Positions 1 through 6,853 of a stretch of DNA of 7,367 nucleotides are shown piece after piece. The stretch's first letter is position 1, and every line of letters starts with the position of its first letter. Position numbers and translations under genes: made by a program. Source of the stretch: Chloroflexota bacterium. Its GTDB lineage: Bacteria; Chloroflexota; Anaerolineae; Promineifilales; Promineifilaceae. Where the stretch lies: the NCBI GenBank assembly GCA_008501785.1, contig QQUD01000831.1, forward strand, positions 1 through 7,367, in the 5' to 3' direction. The notes under the pieces are model-generated. The model was not told the origin of the DNA and did no database searches. It saw only the letters and a program-made list of their open reading frames with translations.

Positions 1-4
1 TGGC

Positions 5-589
5 ATGTTTAGAGCAGCCTGGACAATTGATGCCATTATTTGGCTTATGCTTGGTGGTATTCTCATAGCAGCAGCGGGAATACTTCGTCATCAAACACCC
101 ATTAGAGCGCGATTCATCTCGGTTTGTGGATTGATACAGACATTTGGTGGGCTTGGTAGTTTTTTGCGTCTGGATGGAATTAGCGATATTGCTGCACGCT
201 ATGTGCTCACTGCACCAGCCCAAAAGGCAGGATTGCTCAATTCGTATCTCGATTTGTGGCGCGTAATCAGTTCGTTGAATCACATTGCGGTCTTGTTTCA
301 GGGGGTGGGTTTTCTATTAGTGGTATGGGGTTTCTATACACTGCGTGGATTTCCTCGTTGGTTAGCCATCTGGTTTGGCCTTCCTGGCTTGCTAGCAATT
401 GTCCAGTTTGGTATTTTTATCACAGGTGCGGCATATGTATTCGCACTCAATGTGCTTGGCCTGGTTGCAGGGAATATTGCCTTGAACCTTGCAATTACCA
501 TCACTATGTGGCAACCATCAAAGGAATTAATCTCAACTCTTTTAAAAAGTAGTAAAACAATGGAGAGGGGTAAAAAAGATAGCCAATAA
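5..589 (+). CDS. Multi-pass membrane protein of unknown function
   Basis: This 194-residue protein is mostly hydrophobic. I see about five candidate membrane segments, near residues 7-27, 35-54, 93-112, 118-138 and 144-166. A more polar stretch at about 55-92 lies between the second and third. The C-terminal tail (about 170-194) is polar and Lys-rich, so it is probably cytoplasmic. I recognise no catalytic motif or named family. The ATG lies only four bases from the window edge, so its ribosome binding site cannot be seen and the true start could be further upstream. The gene converges on the minus-strand signalling operon, and its stop is about 80 bp from the end of the cyclase gene. Nothing ties it functionally to that operon. 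It could be a small integral membrane protein or part of a transporter or sensor. Confidence 0.75.
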   Translation: MFRAAWTIDAIIWLMLGGILIAAAGILRHQTPIRARFISVCGLIQTFGGLGSFLRLDGISDIAARYVLTAPAQKAGLLNSYLDLWRVISSLNHIAVLFQGVGFLLVVWGFYTLRGFPRWLAIWFGLPGLLAIVQFGIFITGAAYVFALNVLGLVAGNIALNLAITITMWQPSKELISTLLKSSKTMERGKKDSQ

Positions 590-600
590 ACTGGTGGCAA

Positions 601-629
601 ACTCACCAAGCCGCTATGAACTGGTGAGT
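601..629. terminator. Hairpin between convergent genes, possible bidirectional terminator
   Basis: A perfect 8-bp inverted repeat, ACTCACCA (601-608) and TGGTGAGT (622-629), encloses a 13-base loop. It sits between the converging ends of the membrane protein gene (stop at 589) and the cyclase gene (stop at 668), where a shared terminator is expected. On the plus strand a moderately T-rich stretch follows (to about 642). On the minus strand no clear U-tract follows, so intrinsic termination of the operon here is uncertain. A competing arm TGGTG at 592-596 could also pair with CACCA at 604-608. Confidence 0.45.
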
Positions 630-667
630 ATTTCTGCCTTTTGAAGTATTATGCCTATGAAATCTGA

Positions 668-1651
668 TTATTGGCGCTTGGTTGATAGTTGTAGCATAAC
701 CCGAGACAGTGCTTTTTGAATAGCCATACGATCTTCTTCTGATAGCGTATCTAAATCTATATCAAGCTGTTCGAGTTTAAGGTGATTATCCCCAATTTGG
801 AGATAGGGGGATGGCGTTTCTTCTCCTTCGGCTAGGCCAGTTAGCTCCCAGATTTCAACTGGTTCGTAAATCCCTTTAACTTGTTGATGTCCAACATGTT
901 TTGTTGTCACGAACTCTTCAATCAGTGAATAAGTGGCTTTCGAAATATAAATCCCATCCGCTGGGGCGGCCGATTGCAAACGGGCTGCCAAATTGACTTG
1001 TCCTCCGATAATGGTGTAGTCCATGCGATGTTCACTGCCAAAATTGCCAACGGTGCAAAAACCGGTGTTGATACCTGCCCGCACATGTAACTCGCGGGCA
1101 ATGCCTTTTAACTTCCACTGTGGGCGCAATTGGAAAAGCGCTTCCCGCATTTCCAAAGCCATCTGGGCGCATCGCTTAGCATGAGAAACATCATCTTCAA
1201 ATTCTGGCGCACCAAAAAAGACCATGACGGCATCCCCCACGAATTTGTCAATAGTGCCGCCATATTTGAGTGCAATCTCGGACATGCGTGTGAGGTATGA
1301 ATTGAGTACGGACGATAGTATTTCTGGTTCCGTTGTGTCGGTTAAATCGGTAAATCCAACAATATCAGAAAAATAGACGGTAAGTTTGACACGTTTATGG
1401 GACTTTGTATTGGCGTCAGTAGTACCCCCGACAAGTGCCTGAAACAGTTGAGGTGAGAGATACTTACGCATTTTGCTCTGCAATATCTCCATCCGGTCAT
1501 TTTGGGAGACTAACTCGTTTTCCAGCGATGTCCCGTGCTCCATTGTGGTTTCGAAGAGGAGTTGCAGATCGGTAAGCTCAGCTTCAAGCTCGGCTATTTT
1601 GGCTTGCAATGTTTTTATTTCTTTTTTGGGGGTGGTTTTAGCTGCTGTCAT
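668..1651 (-). CDS. Class III adenylate cyclase with N-terminal coiled coil (probable output enzyme)
   Basis: The 327-residue product is predicted to make cAMP from ATP in the cytoplasm; it has no membrane segment. Residues about 10-62 form a heptad-like coiled coil containing LFETTMEHGTSLENEL (32-47). The catalytic domain spans about 86-270. FSDIVGFT carries metal-binding Asp96, and DKFVGDAVMVFFG carries Asp140. Lys136 and Asp211 (MDYTIIG) occupy the two positions that select adenine over guanine in this family. Asn220 and Arg224 (NLAARL) are the transition-state pair. All key residues are therefore present in one chain, which would act as a homodimer. An acidic tail (about 272-327) follows. 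The gene is last in the operon, 12 bp after the SiaC-like gene, with only a weak ribosome binding site (AGGTC), so translational coupling is likely. The coiled coil is a plausible docking site for the SiaC-like protein (inference). Soluble, with no receiver, GAF or PAS domain. Confidence 0.92.
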   Translation of the reverse strand: MTAAKTTPKKEIKTLQAKIAELEAELTDLQLLFETTMEHGTSLENELVSQNDRMEILQSKMRKYLSPQLFQALVGGTTDANTKSHKRVKLTVYFSDIVGFTDLTDTTEPEILSSVLNSYLTRMSEIALKYGGTIDKFVGDAVMVFFGAPEFEDDVSHAKRCAQMALEMREALFQLRPQWKLKGIARELHVRAGINTGFCTVGNFGSEHRMDYTIIGGQVNLAARLQSAAPADGIYISKATYSLIEEFVTTKHVGHQQVKGIYEPVEIWELTGLAEGEETPSPYLQIGDNHLKLEQLDIDLDTLSEEDRMAIQKALSRVMLQLSTKRQ

Positions 1652-1663
1652 TTGCTTGAGGAC

Positions 1664-2023
1664 CTATTGAATTTCAATTTGTACTTTTGACCAAAGGCGC
1701 TGCAAGTTGGTTAATGATTTCTTTTGCCAGTAGATTTGTTCGCTGCCATTCACTTTTAAATTAATCATCGCGTGTTTGCGTGCTGAAATGACAAAACGGC
1801 TGATGATATTAATGCCAGAACTATTGAGGAATTTCAATTCACTAAAGTCAAGGGTCAACGTGCCATCCGGGTCGATCTCGTCATGTGCGTTGAGGAGTAG
1901 ATCGTTAATGGGGGCATATTCTTCTGATGTGCGTAAGCGCATTGAGCCAATAAAGGTGACGGTCTGGGTGTTGCCGTTGTACTCAACTGAATACTCTTCG
2001 CCGTTAATTTTTTCGATACTCAT
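1664..2023 (-). CDS. SiaC/Slr1659-like STAS-fold phosphoprotein (antagonist/switch protein)
   Basis: This 119-residue protein fills the anti-anti-sigma or SiaC position in a partner switch. It is expected to be phosphorylated by the adjacent SiaB-like kinase and dephosphorylated by the PP2C phosphatase, with one form controlling the cyclase. The central motif is LTLDFSELKFLNSSGINIIS. Ser68 and Ser69 sit at the start of the helix where STAS-type antagonists carry the acceptor Ser/Thr (Asp/Asn-Ser-Ser-Gly), and position 68 matches the numbering I recall for the SiaC acceptor Thr68. The C-terminal part (WQKKSLTNLQRLW) is closely echoed in the N-terminal domain of the methyltransferase fusion at 5017-6189, which supports common ancestry. 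The start ATG is preceded by AAGGAG (2035-2040, 11-nt spacing), and the gene lies 5 bp after the kinase gene. The family is clear; which Ser is used is inference. Confidence 0.85.
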   Translation of the reverse strand: MSIEKINGEEYSVEYNGNTQTVTFIGSMRLRTSEEYAPINDLLLNAHDEIDPDGTLTLDFSELKFLNSSGINIISRFVISARKHAMINLKVNGSEQIYWQKKSLTNLQRLWSKVQIEIQ

Positions 2024-2028
2024 GAAAC

Positions 2029-2613
2029 TTAATTCTCCTTCATACTGACGTGTGCCTGCACGTCTACTGCGGTGTTGGTTGAATTTTGCGGCCGAAAACG
2101 GAACCCAAATTGGATGCCATAATCTTTGATCAGGGTGAGATAGCCAAGTCCAGACCCCTCAAAATCGTTTTCCGCATTGTCTTCTAATTTTTGAAAATAT
2201 AGTTCATCTACGTCACCTGTCAATATTTCTTCGATTATCTCGACAAAAGCAGCTTGTTTGTCTGGCTGGATATGGTTGGTGACTTGAATGACCATCGACT
2301 CTTTTTGAATCCAGGATTGGTAACAGATGTCAAGATTGGGGCCGCTGCTGAATTTGGCACAGTTTTCAAACAGCTCATTGAGCAGATAAGACAAGATGTC
2401 TTGGACGATATTTTTGGGCAGCAACCCGTCTGGAACGGCCGTTTCCACCGACTGTGCCGCATAATAGGCCCAAAAATCTGAGCTGAGACTATTGCGCCGC
2501 CAATGCTCGGAAAGATGGGCAGCGTTTAATTCCATGCAGGCGTAAGCGCCGGAAACGGCCGTTTCATCTTGCCACACGCCGTAAGTTTGAGGTGATTGCG
2601 TTTGTACAGTCAT
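2029..2613 (-). CDS. SiaB/Slr1658-like kinase homologue, well conserved copy
   Basis: This 194-residue soluble protein resembles the GHKL-fold kinases of the SiaB/Slr1658 (DUF6272) type, which phosphorylate a small SiaC/STAS-like partner. An N-box-like helix, YLLNELFENCAKFS, carries Asn79, Glu80, Glu83 and Asn84. A Thr-Asn-His motif at 112-114 sits where classical GHKL enzymes have the first glycine box, and FEGSGLGYLTLIKDYG (151-166) looks like the glycine-rich ATP-lid segment (Gly153, Gly155, Gly157). It is encoded between the phosphatase (16-bp gap) and its presumed substrate (5-bp gap), the expected kinase position in a partner-switch operon. AAGGGA lies 8 nt upstream of the ATG. Two copies of the palindrome AACGGCCGTT lie inside the gene and both read as Glu-Thr-Ala-Val. 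Kinase activity is inferred from family and context; an anti-sigma-like binding role is the alternative. Confidence 0.83.
   Translation of the reverse strand: MTVQTQSPQTYGVWQDETAVSGAYACMELNAAHLSEHWRRNSLSSDFWAYYAAQSVETAVPDGLLPKNIVQDILSYLLNELFENCAKFSSGPNLDICYQSWIQKESMVIQVTNHIQPDKQAAFVEIIEEILTGDVDELYFQKLEDNAENDFEGSGLGYLTLIKDYGIQFGFRFRPQNSTNTAVDVQAHVSMKEN
2434..2443. repeat. Iterated palindrome AACGGCCGTT
   Basis: This perfect 10-bp palindrome lies inside the SiaB-like gene. On the coding strand it is read as Thr58-Ala59-Val60 (ACG GCC GTT). It is one of six copies of the core ACGGCCGT in the window. Confidence 0.7.
2552..2565. repeat. Iterated palindrome GAAACGGCCGTTTC (longest copy)
   Basis: This perfect 14-bp palindrome is the longest copy of the iterated ACGGCCGT element. 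It lies in the SiaB-like gene, where it encodes Glu17-Thr18-Ala19-Val20. The copy at 2434-2443 in the same gene is read in the same frame. Confidence 0.75.
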
Positions 2614-2629
2614 GAATAGAATCCCTTAC

Positions 2630-4969
2630 TCAATTCAAATGGCCGTTAGGGCGCTGTTTAATAACCATCATCGAAATATCATCATGAATTTGCGATCCAT
2701 CAATGAACGCATACACGTCATCCATGATATGTGAGACCATTTCTTTAGCATTTAATTGATGATATTTTGTTAACGTGTCAATTAGCTTCTCTAGGCCGTA
2801 CTGGTCTTGTTCATGATTTTCAGCTTCAGTGACGCCATCGGTATACAATAGTATCACATCATTTGGGGCCAACTCAAACTGCTTCGAAAAGATAAAATCA
2901 TCAATATTGTCTTCCAGACCGATGGGAAATCCCAGGTCAATCGTATCAATTTCTTCAATATCTCCATTGGCACGACAAATGATGACAGACTCATGCTGCC
3001 CCACAAGATTGAACCTTTGATCTTGATACTTAATCACCGCCAACGTCATATTTTTATTCTCGCGGATACGCAAAATATTATGATACAGTACTTGGTTCAA
3101 GACTGACAAAATACGGTCAATATCTTGTTCGCCGCTATGCGAGAGGGTCAAAAATGCCGTTTGTGCCATCAGCATCACCACACCTGAAGACAAACCATGC
3201 CCGGTCACGTCGCCAATGCTGAGATAGACGGATTCGCCAATTTGCAAAACATCGTAATAGTCGCCGCCAACTTCATCGGCGGGTTCCATGAAGCCGGCAA
3301 TATCGAGGTCGGGAATGGTAGCCATTTCGCTTTCAGGTGGCAGCACCATCATCTGTAATTGTCGCGCAATGTCCAGTTCCGCACTCAGGCGCAGATTTTC
3401 ATCTTTCAGCTGCTCGTTGAGGTGCATGATTTCGTCGTTGGCCGTTTGTAATGCGGCCGTGCGCCTGCTCACTTTTGCTTCAAGGTTTGCTGTATAATCT
3501 TGAATTTCTGTGGTCATGTGCTCAAATGCATTGCCCAATTGGCCAATCTCATCCTGACTTTGGATATCTAATTCAATATCATAGTTTTTTTCAGATACTT
3601 TATCTGCCGCGATAGCCAAGGTGCGTAAATTGCGTGTTACCCTGGCAGAAAAATTGACTGAGATGACAATTGCCATTAAGAGAAAAACAGCAACCAACAA
3701 TAGTGAAACATAGCTTGCCTGATTACTGCTGTTGGTGATTGCCGTTTCTGTTGATTTCACAATTTGCAAAATCTCTGCTTCCGGCACAACCACCCCTAAT
3801 TTCCAAACATCTTCTTCGTATTGATTGTTGGAGAGTGGTGGCAAGCTAGCAAATGAGATCAGATGGGCGTTCCCAGGCTGTGCAGCTTGCTCGGTGAGTT
3901 GAATTTCGTAAATGCCTTCGCTGTTGCCCTGCAAGGTTTGGGCGAAATCTTGAACGGCCGTTTTCCCCGTCTCATCAATCAACCCAGAGGTAAACGTTAA
4001 ACCCCCACGCTGAATCTCCTGCTGCTCGATGCCCATAAGCGCAAACCCTTCTTCAGGCATGGCAATGACTTCACCGTTGCTGTTGATCAGAAATGCAAAC
4101 CCGGTTTCGGCCACGCGAATAGACAAGACATCCTCAATGATTTTATCGAGCGATAGGTCCAGGCCAATTGCCCCAGCAAATTCGTTTTGATTGTTGTCCC
4201 ACAGCGGGTAAAACATTGTCATCACGATACCTTGACCAGCGGCATCGCCATAGGGGGCTTCTACTGTAATTGGGTTAGGGAGTTCTTCACTGATGGCTGG
4301 GTTGGTGTACCATTTACGCCATGCATCGGTGTTGCCAGGGAAAAAGTCATTCCAAAAATGTAAACTGACAGCTTCGCCCAGCACTTCGACCAGATGGACA
4401 TTGGGGTAGGCGCGGGTGATTGGTGTTTCTTCATTTCCCACGAAATAGATCAGCGTATGATTTTCATTGGCTGCAAAAACGGCGTCCATGTTCAAATTGA
4501 GCAGAGCAGAAATGTTGACCAGTTCTTTAGATGCCGGATTTTCGACAAACGGTGGGGGAATAAAGGCATCGAATGGGGTGTCTGCGGCGGTGGTCAAGGC
4601 ATCCCCTTCTGCTTCAAGCTCGGTTTGGAAGATGGGGATTTGGTAAACGGCCGTGTTCTCATTAATCGCATTATAATTATCTAACGTCTTTTGTGCCGTC
4701 CTGCCTAAAATCGTTAAATTCGATTGGGCCGATTGAATTTGCAGCCATGTGGATGTTGCTTTTTCGGCCGTATAAATGGTGAGATATTCTTCCACTGTTT
4801 TGCGGAGACTCTGCCTGTTTTGTTCCAGCGAAAAGTCCGTAATGCCCCGCATATTCGACATTAAGAAGATAACCAAAAAGATCGTTGTTAAACTGACCAG
4901 CAGCACATTAAAAAGAACGAGCTTGTGCTGAAAACTGCCGGTAAAGTAATGAGCAATACGTTTAAACAT
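2630..4969 (-). CDS. Membrane sensor phosphatase: dCache, HAMP, coiled coil, PP2C/SpoIIE (SiaA-type)
   Basis: The 779-residue product is a transmembrane Ser/Thr phosphatase that should dephosphorylate the SiaC/STAS-like partner in response to an external signal. Membrane segment 1 (about 15-38) and segment 2 (about 419-439) flank an extracytoplasmic region (about 40-418) with double-Cache hallmarks: WRKWY (217-221), APYGD (238-242), GAIGLDLSLD (266-275) and FAFLINSNGEVIAMP (291-305). A HAMP linker (about 440-492) and a coiled coil (about 493-540) lead into the PP2C domain (about 555-772). Metal ligands are recognisable: Asp570 in VGGDYYD, Asp587 in SIGDVTGHG, Asp711 in YTDGVTEA and Asp764 in HDDIS, so it is predicted to be active. 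AGGAG lies 6 nt before the ATG, which fixes the start. It is the only phosphatase in the unit, lying 47 bp after the methyltransferase fusion and 16 bp before the kinase gene. The ligand is unknown. Confidence 0.93.
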   Translation of the reverse strand: MFKRIAHYFTGSFQHKLVLFNVLLVSLTTIFLVIFLMSNMRGITDFSLEQNRQSLRKTVEEYLTIYTAEKATSTWLQIQSAQSNLTILGRTAQKTLDNYNAINENTAVYQIPIFQTELEAEGDALTTAADTPFDAFIPPPFVENPASKELVNISALLNLNMDAVFAANENHTLIYFVGNEETPITRAYPNVHLVEVLGEAVSLHFWNDFFPGNTDAWRKWYTNPAISEELPNPITVEAPYGDAAGQGIVMTMFYPLWDNNQNEFAGAIGLDLSLDKIIEDVLSIRVAETGFAFLINSNGEVIAMPEEGFALMGIEQQEIQRGGLTFTSGLIDETGKTAVQDFAQTLQGNSEGIYEIQLTEQAAQPGNAHLISFASLPPLSNNQYEEDVWKLGVVVPEAEILQIVKSTETAITNSSNQASYVSLLLVAVFLLMAIVISVNFSARVTRNLRTLAIAADKVSEKNYDIELDIQSQDEIGQLGNAFEHMTTEIQDYTANLEAKVSRRTAALQTANDEIMHLNEQLKDENLRLSAELDIARQLQMMVLPPESEMATIPDLDIAGFMEPADEVGGDYYDVLQIGESVYLSIGDVTGHGLSSGVVMLMAQTAFLTLSHSGEQDIDRILSVLNQVLYHNILRIRENKNMTLAVIKYQDQRFNLVGQHESVIICRANGDIEEIDTIDLGFPIGLEDNIDDFIFSKQFELAPNDVILLYTDGVTEAENHEQDQYGLEKLIDTLTKYHQLNAKEMVSHIMDDVYAFIDGSQIHDDISMMVIKQRPNGHLN
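3953..3962. repeat. Iterated palindrome AACGGCCGTT
   Basis: This copy of the palindrome lies in the Cache-coding part of the phosphatase gene and is read as Thr337-Ala338-Val339. The shorter copy ACGGCCGT at 4647-4654 in the same gene also encodes Thr-Ala-Val (106-108). Core-only CGGCCG copies occur in this gene at 3454-3459 and 4765-4770. Confidence 0.7.
4647..4654. repeat. Iterated palindrome core ACGGCCGT
   Basis: This 8-bp copy of the palindrome lies in the phosphatase gene. It is read as ACG GCC GTT (Thr-Ala-Val), the same frame as the other three coding copies of the full octamer. Confidence 0.6.
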
Positions 4970-5016
4970 AGATGGCTCCTAACATGTGAGCATGAGAAAA
5001 TGGGGTGATAGGCGAT

Positions 5017-6189
5017 TTAATCAAATGGTTTTCTGCCAGAACAAGCCACAATTCCCCAAGTGGTGAACCCATTCGAGTTGCGGATAGTGCGTAATTGCGC
5101 TTCATAACCTGCTTCGAGCGTTTCCTGGTCACCTTTACTCAAATTCAGTCCATTGCCAATGGTGTAAACAGAGAATTTCTTCCAGCTTTCAATCACTTCA
5201 GCAAATGCTTCACGATTTACGCGGCTCGTATCAATAATCATATGATCTGTTTGAATATCTTCTAAACGTGCATGGTTCAACATGCCAAAAAGTTTTTTCC
5301 CGCTGCGCAGGTCCATTCCCATTCGATCCCCATATTCAGCAGCCCGCTCATAAGTTTTGTGAATCATTTCGCTTTCAGGATATCCCATGATCAAATCGTA
5401 ATCTTCACACATTACATAGATGCGGGCACCTGGTTTTGCAATGCGAATTAACTCTTTCAAGATCAAACTCGGTTGTGAGAATATTTGGAGACTCAAGCGG
5501 CAAAGCACAAAATCGAAGGTATTGTCATTGATCATTAAAGCCGTTGCATCACCCCGTTGAAATTCTGCGTTGCGGATGTCAAATCCGCTTTGTAAATCTC
5601 GTGCATAGGAGATTGCTGGCTCAGAATGGTCTATCCCAAGAATGTAGCTGGGGCTAAAATCACGACAGATCAACAATGGCACGTCACCACAGCCACAACA
5701 AATATCCGCAACGCGCATACCAGCACTTAGCCCATGTTTTTTTAGAATATCCTTTTCAATTGGCCAAACGATCCGGGTCTGATTTCGCAATAATGGAATA
5801 AAATCTTCTTCTTCAATGATGTCTTGACTTTTGTAGAAGTTTTTATCGTAAACCGCAAAATCTATGTCACCCCAAATCGCTTTTAAATTTGGTAAAACGC
5901 GCTCACTCCACGCCACAACACTGGATGCAATAACTGTGATGTTTAAATGTTTTTGTTGGCGTGCATAGGTGATGAAAAGTGAAAGCGCTTTGACGCCAGC
6001 TGCATTGACATAACGCAATCGCTGGAAATTGAGCTTTAATTTTCCACTCACCTGGTCATGAATCTTTTTTAAATAATCGACAAGCTTGGTAATTTCATCT
6101 GATGAGATAGGGCGCAATATGCCTTCAAAATTTATTTGTTGGTCAAGGGGATCGTAGTTGAGTGCGTATGTGCCATTGGCGTAATTCAT
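5017..6189 (-). CDS. SiaC/STAS-like domain fused to class I SAM-dependent methyltransferase
   Basis: This is a 390-residue soluble fusion. Residues about 1-115 match the stand-alone SiaC-like protein in layout: LRYVNAAGVKAL (58-69) aligns with LKFLNSSGINII, and WSERVLPNLKAIWGDI (94-109) with its C-terminal WQKKSLTNLQRLW segment. The acceptor serines are replaced by Ala63-Ala64, so this domain cannot be phosphorylated at the usual site. A linker (about 116-140) leads to a Rossmann methyltransferase (about 140-390): motif I VADICCGCGD (160-169), motif II acid Asp187 in LGIDHS, then RGDATAL and FDFVLCRLSLQIF before a conserved ELIRIAKPGARIYVM. It looks like the UbiE/Methyltransf_11-25 group; the methyl acceptor is unknown. 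The ATG overlaps the preceding stop by 4 nt (ATGA), with AAGGA 9 nt upstream, so translation is coupled to the kinase homologue. The fusion suggests a methyltransferase switched by partner binding (inference). Confidence 0.88.
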   Translation of the reverse strand: MNYANGTYALNYDPLDQQINFEGILRPISSDEITKLVDYLKKIHDQVSGKLKLNFQRLRYVNAAGVKALSLFITYARQQKHLNITVIASSVVAWSERVLPNLKAIWGDIDFAVYDKNFYKSQDIIEEEDFIPLLRNQTRIVWPIEKDILKKHGLSAGMRVADICCGCGDVPLLICRDFSPSYILGIDHSEPAISYARDLQSGFDIRNAEFQRGDATALMINDNTFDFVLCRLSLQIFSQPSLILKELIRIAKPGARIYVMCEDYDLIMGYPESEMIHKTYERAAEYGDRMGMDLRSGKKLFGMLNHARLEDIQTDHMIIDTSRVNREAFAEVIESWKKFSVYTIGNGLNLSKGDQETLEAGYEAQLRTIRNSNGFTTWGIVACSGRKPFD

Positions 6190-6716
6190 GCTTGGAATTC
6201 CTTATCAGCAATAAATAGCTGGGTACAAATTCGGTTTGAGCTTTCTTGGGAACAGTTGAGAAGTCTGGCACCAAAATCATGGGTGATCATGAGCAAGCCC
6301 AGTTGATTAAAATCACGTTCTGGTGTTTCTTTTGCTGTCAACATCTTGAGGTAACGGCCTTCAATATTGTTTTTGCTTAATGAGCTTAAAAAATCTTGAT
6401 AAGGTGAAGCTAAATCATCACGAATGCCATGATTGGTTTGGACTTGAAGCCCATCGTTGAGCTGTTGCAGGCTAATGGTGAGGTCGGATTGTTCTGGGGC
6501 GATGGCCACCGCTGTTTCGAGGAGTTCATTTGTAATGGTTGAGATCAGGTTTTCCGCACGTTCTTGCTGGGGATATTGGTAACCAACATATTCCGCAATG
6601 TAATTGGCTAACATGCTGCATTGTTTCCAATCGTTTAGCAAATTTTTTGCAGGGAGTGTGAGTTTGATGGTGAATGGTTGCTCACTGTCGCTGTTTCTTA
6701 ATTGAAATGATTCCAT
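6186..6716 (-). CDS. Divergent SiaB/Slr1658-like kinase homologue (possibly non-catalytic)
   Basis: This 176-residue soluble protein is a paralogue of the SiaB-like kinase at 2029-2613. The shared landmarks are an N-box-like LISTITNELLETAVAIAP (Asn63, Glu64, Glu67), a Thr-Asn-His motif (94-96), and NQLGLLMITHDFG, which aligns with SGLGYLTLIKDYG. Two departures matter. The last N-box Asn is Thr68, and the Gly-x-Gly before Leu-Gly is Phe-Asn-Gln, so ATP binding may be weak or lost. I chose the ATG at 6716 because GGAG lies 6 nt upstream (6723-6726). A TTG at 6728 would add four residues but overlaps that ribosome binding site. It is the first gene of the unit, and its stop overlaps the methyltransferase-fusion start (ATGA), so the two products are probably made together and interact. 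It could be an anchoring or anti-sigma-like binder instead of a kinase. Confidence 0.8.
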   Translation of the reverse strand: MESFQLRNSDSEQPFTIKLTLPAKNLLNDWKQCSMLANYIAEYVGYQYPQQERAENLISTITNELLETAVAIAPEQSDLTISLQQLNDGLQVQTNHGIRDDLASPYQDFLSSLSKNNIEGRYLKMLTAKETPERDFNQLGLLMITHDFGARLLNCSQESSNRICTQLFIADKEFQA

Positions 6717-6853
6717 TGCACTCTCCAAAATATTTGTGTATTGAACTAAGTAAACCGCATAAAGGTTTCAAAATTTCTTATCCGCAGATGTGCTTCATTC
6801 TTTTTCCAAAGACTTCTGCTGATCACTTAAAAGTGGGGATATATTTGTTCAAG

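Noticed and set aside
256..609. Overlapping open frames in other frames of the left-hand membrane gene
   Set aside because: Low-complexity shadow translations; the 5-589 frame has coherent membrane segments and the others do not.
1473..3497. Several plus-strand open frames of 60-90 codons opposite the cyclase, C-like, kinase and phosphatase genes
   Set aside because: All lie antisense to long, motif-bearing genes and show no domains of their own; they are frame shadows.
2630..4969. Sporulation protein SpoIIE proper
   Set aside because: Only the PP2C catalytic domain is SpoIIE-like. The two membrane segments, Cache and HAMP domains fit a SiaA/RsbU-type environmental sensor, and no sporulation genes are nearby.
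6717..6728. TTG start extending the 6186-6716 protein by four residues
   Set aside because: The TTG overlaps the GGAG ribosome binding site that serves the ATG at 6716, so the ATG is the better start.
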